This document shows positions 32,124-41,500 of a stretch of 64,000 nt of DNA, in pieces. The notes beneath the pieces were generated by a model. That model had not been told where the DNA came from and did not search any database. It was given only the letters and a program-made list of their open reading frames with translations. Origin of the DNA: Gracilaria vermiculophylla (lineage: Eukaryota; Rhodophyta; Florideophyceae; Gracilariales; Gracilariaceae); the NCBI GenBank assembly GCA_019155205.2, contig JAHNZQ020000079.1, positions 1,234,388 through 1,298,387 of the forward strand, in the 5' to 3' direction. The position numbers and the translations under genes were made by a program. Each line of letters begins with the position of its first letter. Positions within the stretch are counted from its first letter, which is position 1.

Positions 32124-33672
32124 AAGTGCTGTGCAAAAAGATAGGACCACCCCCAAAATACAGCTTGTGGTCAACATGGTTCCCTTTTTTTATGTAGACC
32201 ACACAGCACAGTTGCAAATGAAACCAAAGCACTAAAAGACACACAACATTATTCATAAAACAATTGTAAAACATTACAAAAATAAAATTAAGTTTTATAG
32301 CTGTTCAAAAAGATAGGTCCACTTAAGGTAAACGTTCAATATTTAACTCTCAAGGGCTACTTTAATTCCATAACATGTTTACCTATATAAACTAGACTGC
32401 GTACCACTAACAAATCATTTTAAAAAGTAAGAAGCATATCTCACTATGCCAAAAAGTAAGCAGCTTTCTGAAGAAAAAAAAATTGTAACACTAGATATCG
32501 TCGGTGGAAGCTCTAAAGACATTTTCAAAGCATATGTAAGGTCTACACCAGCCGTGGTAAACTATTTAAACAAGAAAAAAATTGTGGAAAGTCGAAAAAC
32601 CAAAGAACGCCGAAAAAAATGACTGCAGCAATTCCCCGACGAGTCATTCGGTAAGCAGAGACGACATATTAATCATCCAATTTTATTTGTCAAGCACTGA
32701 ATTTGTCTGTCAGTGCTTCTACCGTTCTTAAAATCTTGAATCAGAATCCGAATATAAAATATAAGAACCAAAAATGCACTCCTTTATTAACAGAAAAACA
32801 TATAAATAAGAATAAAATCAGTCAGGACGTATGTCACATTAAAGAACTTAGAGTAGGACTAAGTAATATTTGGCGATGAAAAGAAGTTTCATTTGGATGG
32901 CGCATATGGCTTTCAGTGCTGCTGCCATGATATAAGGACGCAGGAAAAAATATCCTCAAAACGTCAAAATGGGGGTGGTTTATTAATGATCTGGGGAGCA
33001 TTTTGTAGAAATGGAAAATCAATTTTAGGCATTTTAAGCGGTAGACAGAATGCAAAGGACTACACCAATACGTTAGAAGAGTTTTTATTACCGTTTACGT
33101 TTAAAATTTACGCTCTTGATTAATATTTTAGTAAGACAATGCCTTTTTACATACTGCAAACCACACGAAAATGTTGTTTTAAAACTATAATATAGATGTA
33201 ATTGAGTTGCTATCGCGTTTTCGGGATCTTAACCCAATCAGGAATGTATGGAGGATGTTTGCACGCAAAGTTGTTTGCGGTGGAAGGCAATTAAATAATT
33301 TCAAAAAGTTGCAGAATACTGATACGCAGGAATGAAATTCCATTTAGACGAAAACGTTACATAATTTAGTTACTTCTATGCAGAACCGTTGCGTTGGAGT
33401 CCTACAGAACGCTGATAGATAAACCAAGTATTAAACGTATTGCAATGCGGAAATAAAACACTGTTCTTATTGGTGGACCTATCATTTTGCACAGCTAAAA
33501 ATACGAAATTTTTATCTCATTCAAAAGTCTTTTGGCGGTTTCATTTGAAGCATATGAATATCAATTACTATATTGAGGGTGCTACTGTATGTGTTTTTTT
33601 AGTAGAAAAAAACGTTGCATACTCCCTATACGTTCAATTTATAGGGTGGACCTATCATTATGCACAGCACCG
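32124..33672 (+). mobile_element. C: Tc1-like transposon with IR/DR ends, inserted in the E2b LTR
   Basis: 1,549 bp between TA at 32122-32123 and 33673-33674. Each end has two copies of one binding-site-like repeat: outer left AAGTGCTGTGCAAAAAGATA, inner left (about 32299) AGCTGTTCAAAAAGATAGG, inner right (to 33496) CCTATCATTTTGCACAGCT, outer right CCTATCATTATGCACAGCAC. Outer-inner spacing is 172 bp left and 173 bp right. This is the IR/DR design known from Sleeping Beauty-type Tc1 elements. Different family from T1-T4. Confidence 0.85.
32446..33435 (+). pseudogene. Element C transposase, dead
   Basis: Starts MPKSKQLSEEKKIVTLDIV near 32446. The first catalytic Asp lies in IFGDEKKFHLDG. The middle stretch 32893-33123 is open in the same relative order as Tc1 transposases (MIWGAFCRNGKSILGIL). 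The second Asp is in DNAFLHT (about 33137), preceded by a stop at the usual Gln. The catalytic Glu is replaced by Arg (LNPIRNVW) at the correct 34-residue spacing. At least six stops. Confidence 0.8.
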
Positions 33673-33851
33673 TACACGCAATAAAGATTTGTTATTGATG
33701 ATCATATGTTTTTGAAACGGTTTTATGGCTTTACTTTTTTCTGAAACCTATTTTTGTAGGCGTACAGCATACATTTGGTAGTTTTTTTTTGAGATTTCAC
33801 AGCATGTCGTATGTTTCTGAAACAGTCTGTATGTTTTTGAAACGCACTGTA

Positions 33852-35230
33852 TATCAATTCATAGACCACCTTGTCCAGTCGCTCCCGCGCCGAGCGTATT
33901 CCGATGCGCAACCTCACCTCTCTCAGCATGCGCAACGCACGTCCATCCCTCAGCACCATTGTGGACCCCGCTTCATCCACTTTCTCTTTCTCCTTGTCAC
34001 CCACATGCACTAATCCTTCAACTCCGTAATGTGGCAACAGCACCACCAACCCATTGCCAAGGATCCTGATGACGCGCGCAGTCTCGTCCAGATTGTCTCC
34101 CTCCTTCTTGAATAACAGCACTGTGTGCAACAATATGGACGCCCTTGACGCGTATTGAGCACACCGATGCCTTTGATTGATAGCCTCGGCGTACTGATTC
34201 ATTCTGTGGGAGCCCTGGAACGACAATGGTAGCGATGCATAATCAAGACATGCGGAAAGCAGTCTATGCACGAGCACATCTGCGTGTCTACGGATAGGAA
34301 ATTCCAGCACGTATTTCCTGAGGTTCTTGTCCCAAAGAAGAGCTGTATCAGAAAGAAGCATCATCAGGTCTCCGGTAGGATCCTCAAACTGATCGGGACT
34401 TTCCCACTGCTTCAGGGTCCAAGTGTTCTCCAAAAGTTCCTTGTAATACAGGTTGAAAACGTTGTGGGCGCTCGCGTCCACGGGCCCGTGTATCCGCTGC
34501 GATCAGTGTGACATCTTCCAAGCGCGTGAGCGCCAATAAGCGCAATCATTTCGCGATCGTTGCCTACTTGCCGCGTGAATATATCACGAACATGTCGAAT
34601 GGTTGCTCCGACCTTTCCCTTGTCGGCGTCGGGAAGACAACAGTCTGGAGTACACTCGCTTCCATCAGTCGCGTCGCGCCTGCCAGGTCTCCATGCAATC
34701 TTGGCCCCCCCCATGTGTTCAATTGCAACAGCTCCTGCCAACGTCCAAAGATCCGCATAGGTGAAGTTTGGAAAGAGAATCTTAACGGGCTCTAGAGCGT
34801 TCCGGGCGACATGCAACCCAGCATTTGCCCCATGTTCACTCTCCGGTTCGAAGCGCATAGTAGCACCCGCACCGCCACCCGCACCAGAGCCTTTACCATA
34901 TGTACCACTCGCATGTCACGCAAGACGAACAAGCGTCGGCCCAAGATCTTCATCATCGTTGTCGAGAATGTCGTGAATCGCAGCGGCTGCGGCGGCAATG
35001 TCCTCCTTGCTCACCTGGCCGTCGACGTGCGAGGCAGCGTACGCGACCGACGCCCCCAATCCCACGCCCGCGACGCAGCTAAGCGCAGTGGTGGAGCGCG
35101 TGGCAGCAGCAGCGGCCTCAAAAGTGCGCGAGGTGGCCATGCGGGAAATGCTGGACGTTGCCGTCGAGGCGACGGCAGTGGAGCGCGCGCGCGGCGAGGC
35201 GCGCAATCGGGGGACGATCGGCCATGACAA
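33852..35230 (-). pseudogene. Chimeric cytochrome c peroxidase / Dis3 (Rrp44) C-terminus
   Basis: From ATG 35230, residues 1-60 form an Arg/Ser/Ala-rich mitochondrial-type leader. A class I haem peroxidase domain follows: distal Arg (LVRLA, about 102) and His (HASGTY, about 106), proximal His in [10 protein letters not shown] (about 235) and Trp in GPWTRAP (about 251). A TGA at 34916-34918 takes the place of the distal Trp. About 34455 one base is missing, so the domain continues in another frame ([11 protein letters not shown]). At about 34299 the peroxidase breaks off after RKYVLEF and runs in frame into PIRRHADVLVHRLL, the RNB end of exosome nuclease Dis3. That part goes on through QRHRCAQYASRAS and an S1-like part (GNGLVVLLPHYGVEGLVHV). 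T2 sits at the 3' end. The peroxidase would remove hydrogen peroxide in mitochondria and Dis3 degrades RNA; this copy should do neither. Confidence 0.82.
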
Positions 35231-35840
35231 ACGGGGCCCAGCCCGTAGAGGGGGCGTTGGGAGGGGGGATCCGCATGGCGAGCGCGGCAGGATGGAGGTG
35301 TGCGGGGTGACGTGAGCTCGAGATGTGAAATGAGTGTATCACAGTATCCGTCAAACCGTAGTGCAAGTATTCGGCGGCAGACCTGCGTGAACCATTTGAG
35401 CATGCGTCGTAATTTTTGAGTTGTACATGACGTGTCATACGTGTTCCCTCTCAAAATTACCACGAAAGAACGACGTAAACGCTAGTGAGAACCCTCTAAA
35501 GTAATGTCACAATTGTGGGTGCCACCTGAAAATACTGGAAGGCAAGAGACAAATGCATTGTTTTCTTTCTTATGATTATAGTTTTTGGCTTTGGCAATTA
35601 GTTGTTCCCAAGCAACAGTAGCTTTGGAGTGTATTTCAGGTTGCTCCAAGTATGCATTCAAAGATTTAAATAACGCCATCATTTGGCTTTATTGGGAATC
35701 TAAAATTAAAGCATAGGTAAGCATGCCGCTCCAACAAGCCGTAATGCACGAACGAAAGTATATCGCAGCGAATGTTATAGAATATGTTATTGCACAAACA
35801 TTTCTGAATTCATGAGATATATTAAGCCTCTGCGTCCGTT
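35231..35840. other. Interval between chimera and cysteine-rich gene, one short ORF
   Basis: Holds the presumed promoter side of the peroxidase-Dis3 chimera. A 66-codon minus-strand ORF lies at 35482-35682 (MMALFKSLNAYLEQPEIH). Its composition looks protein-like but I recognise no family, and it may be a gene fragment. Confidence 0.3.
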
Positions 35841-36212
35841 TTAGTTGCAAGAACACAGTTCTTTCCCTTCGCCGTCGAATATAGCGCCTCCGTTGCTGTT
35901 AAGTTTAATCTTCTGAGAGCTGGACCAAAAGGTTGGGCTGCATCGAATCACAAACTTGTCACGACGGCGTCTGCGACACTTGCATTTGAACTTGCAAGAT
36001 TCGTTGGTACTGCAGCCTCCATGCAGCTGTCCATTTCCTTCTTTAATGTAGCAGCCACTTGATTTTCTCCATCGCCTGACTGACACATTGTTAAGATTGT
36101 CGGATTGGCGTAGTAAAGAAGGATGATTTGCGGACGAAACTGTAGGGACCGATGGCGCTGCTAGACAATAAGTCAATGAGCAGGCAATGCAGAGTAAGAA
36201 GATCGGTCTCAT
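35841..36212 (-). CDS. Secreted 8-cysteine protein B, 123 aa
   Basis: Start chosen at ATG 36212 (MRPIFLLCIACSLTYCLAAP), because this gives a clean signal peptide cut near residue 18 and the same length as its paralogue; the frame is open to 36266. The mature part has a low-cysteine stretch to about residue 50, ending RRWRK, then a domain with Cys 54, 67, 73, 77, 79, 91, 120, 122. A five-Arg run and Asp lie between the fifth and sixth Cys (CRRRRRDKFVIRC). Gly-Gly-Ala-Ile precedes the last Cys pair. No intron is apparent. Likely exported and disulfide-bonded, with a very basic patch. Function unknown; a secreted effector or antimicrobial peptide is possible but is inference. Confidence 0.82.
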   Translation of the reverse strand: MRPIFLLCIACSLTYCLAAPSVPTVSSANHPSLLRQSDNLNNVSVRRWRKSSGCYIKEGNGQLHGGCSTNESCKFKCKCRRRRRDKFVIRCSPTFWSSSQKIKLNSNGGAIFDGEGKELCSCN

Positions 36213-36339
36213 AATGGCTGTTGGTGCTGGCGGTAGTTTTGACAGAATCTCACGTTGTACGGTCAAAATGGTCTTGATAGAAACTCTGTGAAAGGTGTCG
36301 GCATTGAGACGGGGGATTGACAGGGACGACTTGGCACGG

Positions 36340-36349
36340 CTTTTATATT
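36340..36349 (-). promoter_or_regulatory. TATA box of cysteine-rich gene B
   Basis: On the minus strand AATATAAAAG, about 128 bases before the chosen ATG, which fits a usual start site plus a short leader. Confidence 0.6.
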
Positions 36350-37294
36350 GGCGGGGTTTTGATGGTGGTCAAAAAAAAGAGCACGCTTCTGGTTAACAAG
36401 GCATAGTATCCCTGCAAAGCGTGTCACCGTCGCACAATAACCGCGTTGGAAGTCCCTGAAGGAGGACACAAGAAAGTCTCAGTGCGCAGAGGTCCAGGCA
36501 GCGCCAACAATGGTATCGATTTCGAGAGCACGTGAAGCAACACACGCCAAAAAAATAAGAAAGAAAAGGCAAACGGAATCAGAGCACGCGACTCAGTCTG
36601 ACGGAATGAATCACAGAGGCTAAGGGAATCCTCCTGGAAACGGAGCGGCGATTATTGATTGTCGGGATCGGGTTTCCGCCATGTCACAGTCTTTCACAAT
36701 AATTAAGAAGCATTCAAGGATGTGCCGTGCCTGTGGAGGAGGCCATTCATTCATGTCTGGCGATAAAAGGTATAACGAAAAGAGACGTCCTGGGCAGTAT
36801 TACACTTGTCCTCCGATAGAGTACAGTACATTTTCATGACGTTCATAACGGCGATGACGAGCCTGCTGCTGTTCGAAAGGCTCGCGCCACGTGAACCACG
36901 TAGCAATGCAACAACTCGCCGATATGACACCCAATCAGCTGGCGGTGATCCATTAGCAGGTTACAGTATGGTTTCGTTCCTCCCTAATTGTCAGCAATAC
37001 TCCAGCGGGGAGTGAAAACCCCGGATGTAAGCAATTTCATTTTGCCACTTTGTCTCAAAACCACCAGGTTTTATTATGAGAAGGCTGCTGCGGGAGTAAC
37101 TGTTCTTCTATTGTAAAATTCGATGCGTATCAATGTAGAAGCTTTGCGAATGACTGAAACGACTTGTAGAAGACAGCGCGGGAGATCCTCTGAATCGACT
37201 CCTGTGTTGTTGAACACTAATGGAAGCAACCAAACAGCAAGCTTGGATGCCTTTCATGCAATGATACATCGAGCTTCAGGGCTCTTTCTGTCTC
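36350..37294. other. Shared upstream region of the two cysteine-rich genes
   Basis: About 945 bp between two divergent TATA boxes. The only frame of note is 36806-37015 (plus, 69 codons, unrecognised). Probably intergenic and able to hold control sites for both genes; I found no repeated motif I could name. Confidence 0.4.
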
Positions 37295-37302
37295 TATAAA
37301 AA
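37295..37302 (+). promoter_or_regulatory. TATA box of cysteine-rich gene A
   Basis: TATAAAAA in the context TCTCTATAAAAAGGAAGG, 104 bases before the ATG at 37399. The leader between is CA-rich and lacks other ATGs until close to the start. Confidence 0.65.
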
Positions 37303-37398
37303 GGAAGGTCTTCTGTTCACATCATCATTACAAACGTTCACTTAACACACAACACACAGGCCTCGTGGTTCAAGTCAATTAAGATCTTTAGGTCCATC

Positions 37399-37770
37399 AT
37401 GCATCGATTCTTCATCATCGTCGTGCTCTCAACACTGTTCTTTTACGCCTCTGCAACTAATGCTGCATCAAAACTTCCGGAACATGTCGAACCTAATGCA
37501 GACGCGGGTGATCTCAAGTCTGTGACAGAGCGCGCGAGTTCCAGATTCGGATATAACAATGGATGTGCTATCTATCATGGAGGCCGTCTTGTCTCTCAGT
37601 GTAACTACGGAGAGAGGTGTTACTTCCGCTGCACCTGTCGACGTCGCCGTCGAGACACCTTTAAGATCAGGTGTTCCCCTAAAAACTTGAGCAGCAGGAT
37701 CAAAGTGAAGCGCAGGTACAGAGGTGGAGCAATCCAGAACGATTCTGGCCAAACTTTGTGTGGCTGTTAG
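37399..37770 (+). CDS. Secreted 8-cysteine protein A, 123 aa
   Basis: Divergent paralogue of the gene at 35841-36212, of exactly the same length. The signal peptide is MHRFFIIVVLSTLFFYASAT, with a cut near residue 22. Mature Cys are at 56, 68, 74, 78, 80, 92, 121, 123. The spacings 5, 3, 1, 11, 28 and 1 are identical to protein B; only the first gap differs (11 against 12). CRRRRRDTFKIRCSP and GGAI are shared, while the region between signal peptide and first Cys is unlike. So the Cys scaffold is constrained and the N-terminal part is free to vary, as seen in many secreted effector or defence peptides. Family not recognised. Confidence 0.88.
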   Translation: MHRFFIIVVLSTLFFYASATNAASKLPEHVEPNADAGDLKSVTERASSRFGYNNGCAIYHGGRLVSQCNYGERCYFRCTCRRRRRDTFKIRCSPKNLSSRIKVKRRYRGGAIQNDSGQTLCGC

Positions 37771-38288
37771 ATAAACGCAGCTTCTGCGCAATTGGTTGAT
37801 TTGGAAATGAAACAATTATTTGAAAACTAGAAAAAGCTAATGAGTCCATAGAAATAGAAATTGCGTATTGTTCTGAACTTCTTCGCACATGGGAGAAAAA
37901 CTGGTGCGCTTTACATTAAAAAGGAATTGACTGCTTTTTTTCTTTCTGCTAAAAGAACTATCAAGCAAAGGGTTTTTTGTAATAAAAATTCGGGAACACC
38001 GCGAATCTTTTGATAAAAAAAAGGCTTCGAAACAATAAAGTTTCGTATTTGTTAGTAAATATTGCATTTAGTTTATCGGACATAAACATAAGGCGATACG
38101 CAAGTGCATCCTAAAGAGAACAAGCAAGTTGTCGAGCTACAAATGAAAGCCTCGTAAAACGTGATCGTTGAAAAAAATGTTTCGAAGAAAAATTTCAAAG
38201 CAAGCGTCTCCAACATATTTCGCGCCCTTTAAAGCCTGCGTCTCGCATGAACCGTGGTTGCTTTTACTCTGATGGACTTAAAACATTC
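37771..38288. other. AT-rich interval, no gene seen
   Basis: Downstream of cysteine-rich gene A. An AATAAA-type site occurs near 38034 (ACAATAAAG). Minus-strand frames at 37837-38067 are short and unremarkable. Confidence 0.4.
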
Positions 38289-38597
38289 TCAACTAGAATA
38301 CCTAGAAGAATATCTTTTTCGTACGTTTCGTTTTTTCCTTTCCTCGAGCTGACGATCCTTCGAGCGGCAACGTTTTCTACAGCGTTGTTTCTCTAATTCT
38401 TTTTCCCGATCTCTTTCTGCTCTAAGTTTTCGTTTCATGAGCCTTTTAAATATTTTATACGTCTTTGCTTTGGCTCTTTTCCCAAGCGTCCCAGCCCAAT
38501 ATTCCATGTAGTCTCCTTCCCAAAGGTGTATATCTGATGCAAATTGTCCTCCATCATCAATTGGATCTGCAAAGCGAACTCGTCTCTCGCTGCCCAT
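38289..38597 (-). CDS. Small basic protein with RVRF motif, 102 aa
   Basis: Starts MGSERRVRFADPIDDGG at 38597. The N-terminus has RVRFAD, which fits the docking motif (RVxF type) by which proteins bind protein phosphatase 1. The middle has WEGDYMEYWAGTLGKR. The C-terminal half is almost all Lys, Arg and Glu (residues about 48-100) and probably a charged helix, ending in an Arg/Ser tail. No signal peptide or membrane span. The ordered N-terminal composition argues for a real gene, possibly a nuclear regulator, but the phosphatase link rests on a short motif. Confidence 0.55.
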   Translation of the reverse strand: MGSERRVRFADPIDDGGQFASDIHLWEGDYMEYWAGTLGKRAKAKTYKIFKRLMKRKLRAERDREKELEKQRCRKRCRSKDRQLEERKKRNVRKRYSSRYSS

Positions 38598-41500
38598 GAT
38601 GCTACAATAAGGTATGTGGTTGAATCAAAGTTTTAAAAGTTGTGTGGAACATGTGTGCTCTGAACTACGCTAGTCTGGTTTCGGTTGCGGTGCTGAAGGA
38701 CACCTCTTGATGTGGTTTTGTTTATATTCATGTTGCAATTTAAAGCTCCTTTGAGTTCAAGGATTAATCGTGGGCTCCCACCGACTGATATGAGCGTGTT
38801 CTACTAATAAAGGGCAGATTTTCTTTATAAAATGCTAAACTGAGCGAAATTTTACGTTTCGCAACTTGAGGAATCCAAATAAAAAAATTGGCGATAAATC
38901 ATAATCTGACATGTACATGCACATATTTATATATGACTGAAACATTTTTCATATTAAGGATAAATAAATATAATAGGATTTCGATATGATTGAATTACAG
39001 TGTCACAGGAAGTCATCATTCCAGGAGATGATCACGTTTTTGGATACATGATGTTTCAGACGAATTGCGTTTTGGAAATATCAAGGGCAAATAAATTCAT
39101 AGATGGTAATGTGGTGCTCATGTGCGGTGGAGAAAAACGTTTGTCCGGCAATTACACAAGCTAAAGAAATTCTCATATTTGGTGCAGTCGCTGAGAAGGG
39201 AAGAGTCCGTCGATATGTACGAAAAAAGTGAACATCGGCACTGACGTTGAAGCTGAAAACAGGAGGTGGGGGCTGAATGTGTATGGACTGTGCAGGTCGG
39301 AGAAAATGGAAAAAATCATTGGAGACTGAAAAGCGTTTTCTCACGTCTTGACGGAGAGTCAGGGGGCGCACGGGAGACAAGAAAGTGCGAGGCGAGTGAG
39401 AAAGAAATTTGCGAGGTGATTCTCTAATTTTACTAAAATTTTGAGGTGTAGCAACATATGAATCTCGCGCTCAGAGCCTCAGAGAGAGCAGGCTCGAGTT
39501 TGGTCACATTGATCTCTAAGCTAAGCAGTTATATTCGAATAAATCGAAAACCAACAGGTGGAGCTCGAAGCGAAAACATGAGACGGCACTGCGCACGCGT
39601 CATCGTCAGTCACTGCTCTCACATGATCACTTGCATATCGAAAAAATAGATGAACAGTATATCTCTCGTGCGGTGGTCCAAGCATGGCGTGTGTTACCAC
39701 ACCAATGCATCCGGGACAGTTCGCGGAGGCACTGGTTGCAATGAAGCCGGCATACTTGATAAGCAACACGCTCTCATCATGGTTCTCACGATTTGGGGTT
39801 CGTTAGCATAATGCGTGCTTGCCACGGCCTCATGAGAGCATCTGTACTTTTGACAAGCTTGGCTCGTACTATCTTGAAAACCGCCACTTGCGCGAAAAAT
39901 GAAGCAAGTGTTCATGGCCGAAACTAACATGCAAGTCTAATAAATGGAGTAGTTCAGAAAATTCAGTTTCCAACACGAAAGATGGAAGCAAATGATGACA
40001 GCCTGGCGAAGAGTGGATTTCTTCTTCTTCGAAAGACAAGCGGTTCAAGTGGGCTGTGCCAGGTCAAGAAGACTGGCCCCGTCTGCTGAAAATCTTGCCA
40101 TGTCTCCCACATGCTGAATGCGGCGGCAGCCGCGGCAAGTTATCGGCGATGCATCCTGGTAGAGTTAGAGAGGATGGAGAGGTGTTCGAAGTGAGTAGGC
40201 TTGGCTTCGGAGCCGGTGGGGTGTTGCGCGGCCTCTTTTGCTTGGGTGGGGTTTTGCCATCTCGCTGTGAATCCATGCGAAAAAGTATGAGTGCAGTGCA
40301 GCAGAGAAGAAGTATGGGAGAATTCACGGACGCTTCCGATCCACAGTTGGGGTGCATGGAGGAGGAGGTAGATTGCAAATGACGGCTCGGGGAGCTTGAG
40401 TGGGCGCCGAAGAGATGGGAGATTTCGACAGTGGCGTCGCTTTTATACGCGGCCGTTTGGTGCATGCTGAGCACTTGTTTCTTATTGTTCCGCTGTTGAT
40501 TCAATCTTGAGTGAATCTTGCATCCTGCGTGAGAACGCCGTTGCATTTTAGGGTAGAAGATCTAGGTCATGGTGGTTGTTTTTCTTCTTTATTTTTTTTT
40601 TAAATGCGATGGGACGTTTTGATTTAAGCCGTGCTTCTCGGAATATGGCTGTTTGTCTCTGTATCGTATATCTCATCGGTTGTACGAAAGTATTACATGT
40701 GCAGGAGTAAAATTGGTTTTAAAAAAAAATGGATGGCGTGGCGCTGACCTGAGTGATATCTGAGTCGGTTGTGTGGAGTCGTTGTGACGATAATAAGCCA
40801 TGCTCGCGGTCGTCATCTATTTTGGGAAACACGCTCAAGAAAGTGAAAGCCGCTGTGTGGCGATTATTCACCTGTTTTTCTCCCTTTTGCTGATGCACCA
40901 GCATGCATCGTTGGTGCAAGGGGGAAGCGTTTTGCAGAGGATGCGCGCTTCTTGTACGTTTTGATTCAATTTTGATTTGAGGCTTGCATGGCAGCCAACC
41001 GCTGCAATGCATGTGATGGTGGCTGTATTTATTTTGTTACGAGAGAATGTTGCGGTGTGTCGAGATGTCGGCGCTCATTTGGTGCGAACTGCGCGGCAAA
41101 TTGAATGACGGGCGTATGTGGTTGCAGACGTTTCTGCGACGGGCTGGCCGCGGTGGAGCGCAGCTTGCGTGTGATGCTGCGTCGTAGCGCCTGAAAGGCA
41201 ACAGAGATAGAAGAGCCAAACGGGGCGGTGCGGAGGCCGTATGAGCAATGTGTTTGCGGGAGACGGTACATGGGTGCGATCGTCATGTATTCCGCGAGGG
41301 CGGATGAGGTTGTGACCGTGGCGTAAATCGCTATTAATACTGGATTCCATGCGCATTCAAAGACGCATACGTGATCGATGGCAGCCATCAATTCAGCAGC
41401 AAGACTTGCGTGGAGTACGTGATGAGCGTACCAGTGCGTAGTGGATGAGCGAGGGAGAGGTTAGGGCAGTGTTCGAGTTTGTTGTCCTGCGTGACGTTCG

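Larger units (their letters stand above)
21580..33676 (-). mobile_element. E2b: full-length Ty3/gypsy element, minus strand, inserted in T2
   Basis: About 10.5 kb of its own sequence: 3' LTR 21580-22132, interior 22133-31565, 5' LTR 31566-32123 continuing at 33675-33676 after Tc1-like element C. Target duplication CGAAA (21575-21579) versus CGCAA (33677-33681), one mismatch. Gag and pol lie in a single frame over most of the length. An additional ORF on the opposite strand lies between pol and the 3' LTR. Point stops, one clear frameshift, and changed catalytic residues (HIDD in reverse transcriptase, TENG in integrase) mean it is inactive. Confidence 0.9.
20449..33849 (+). mobile_element. 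T2: Tc1-like transposon split by E2b
   Basis: The left part is 20449-21579 and the right part resumes at 33682-33849; the two sum to about 1.3 kb, the size of T4. The join is supported because the right part (GATGATCATATGTTTTTGAA, 33698 on) continues the same sequence seen in inverted T1. The ends are AAGTGCGCTTCATAAAC (left) and TTTTTGAAACGCACTG (right), with flanking TA at 20447-20448 and 33850-33851. Short direct repeats of form GTTTCAAAAACATA recur inside both ends. T2 sits head-to-head with T1 and ends at the 3' end of the peroxidase-Dis3 gene. Confidence 0.85.

Noticed and set aside
32124..32330. A second Tc1 element nested in C, because two end-like repeats occur
   Set aside because: The spacing is nearly equal at both ends (172 and 173 bp) and only one transposase is present, so IR/DR ends fit better.
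33723..34481. A single intact 252-aa gene
   Set aside because: It starts inside the frameshifted peroxidase, crosses into Dis3, and ends inside transposon T2.
34916..34918. TGA at the conserved distal Trp of the peroxidase suggested that UGA codes for Trp in this genome
   Set aside because: The same gene uses TGG for its other Trp residues and has a frameshift. In E2c a Trp became TAG, not TGA. G-to-A mutation in dead copies explains all cases.
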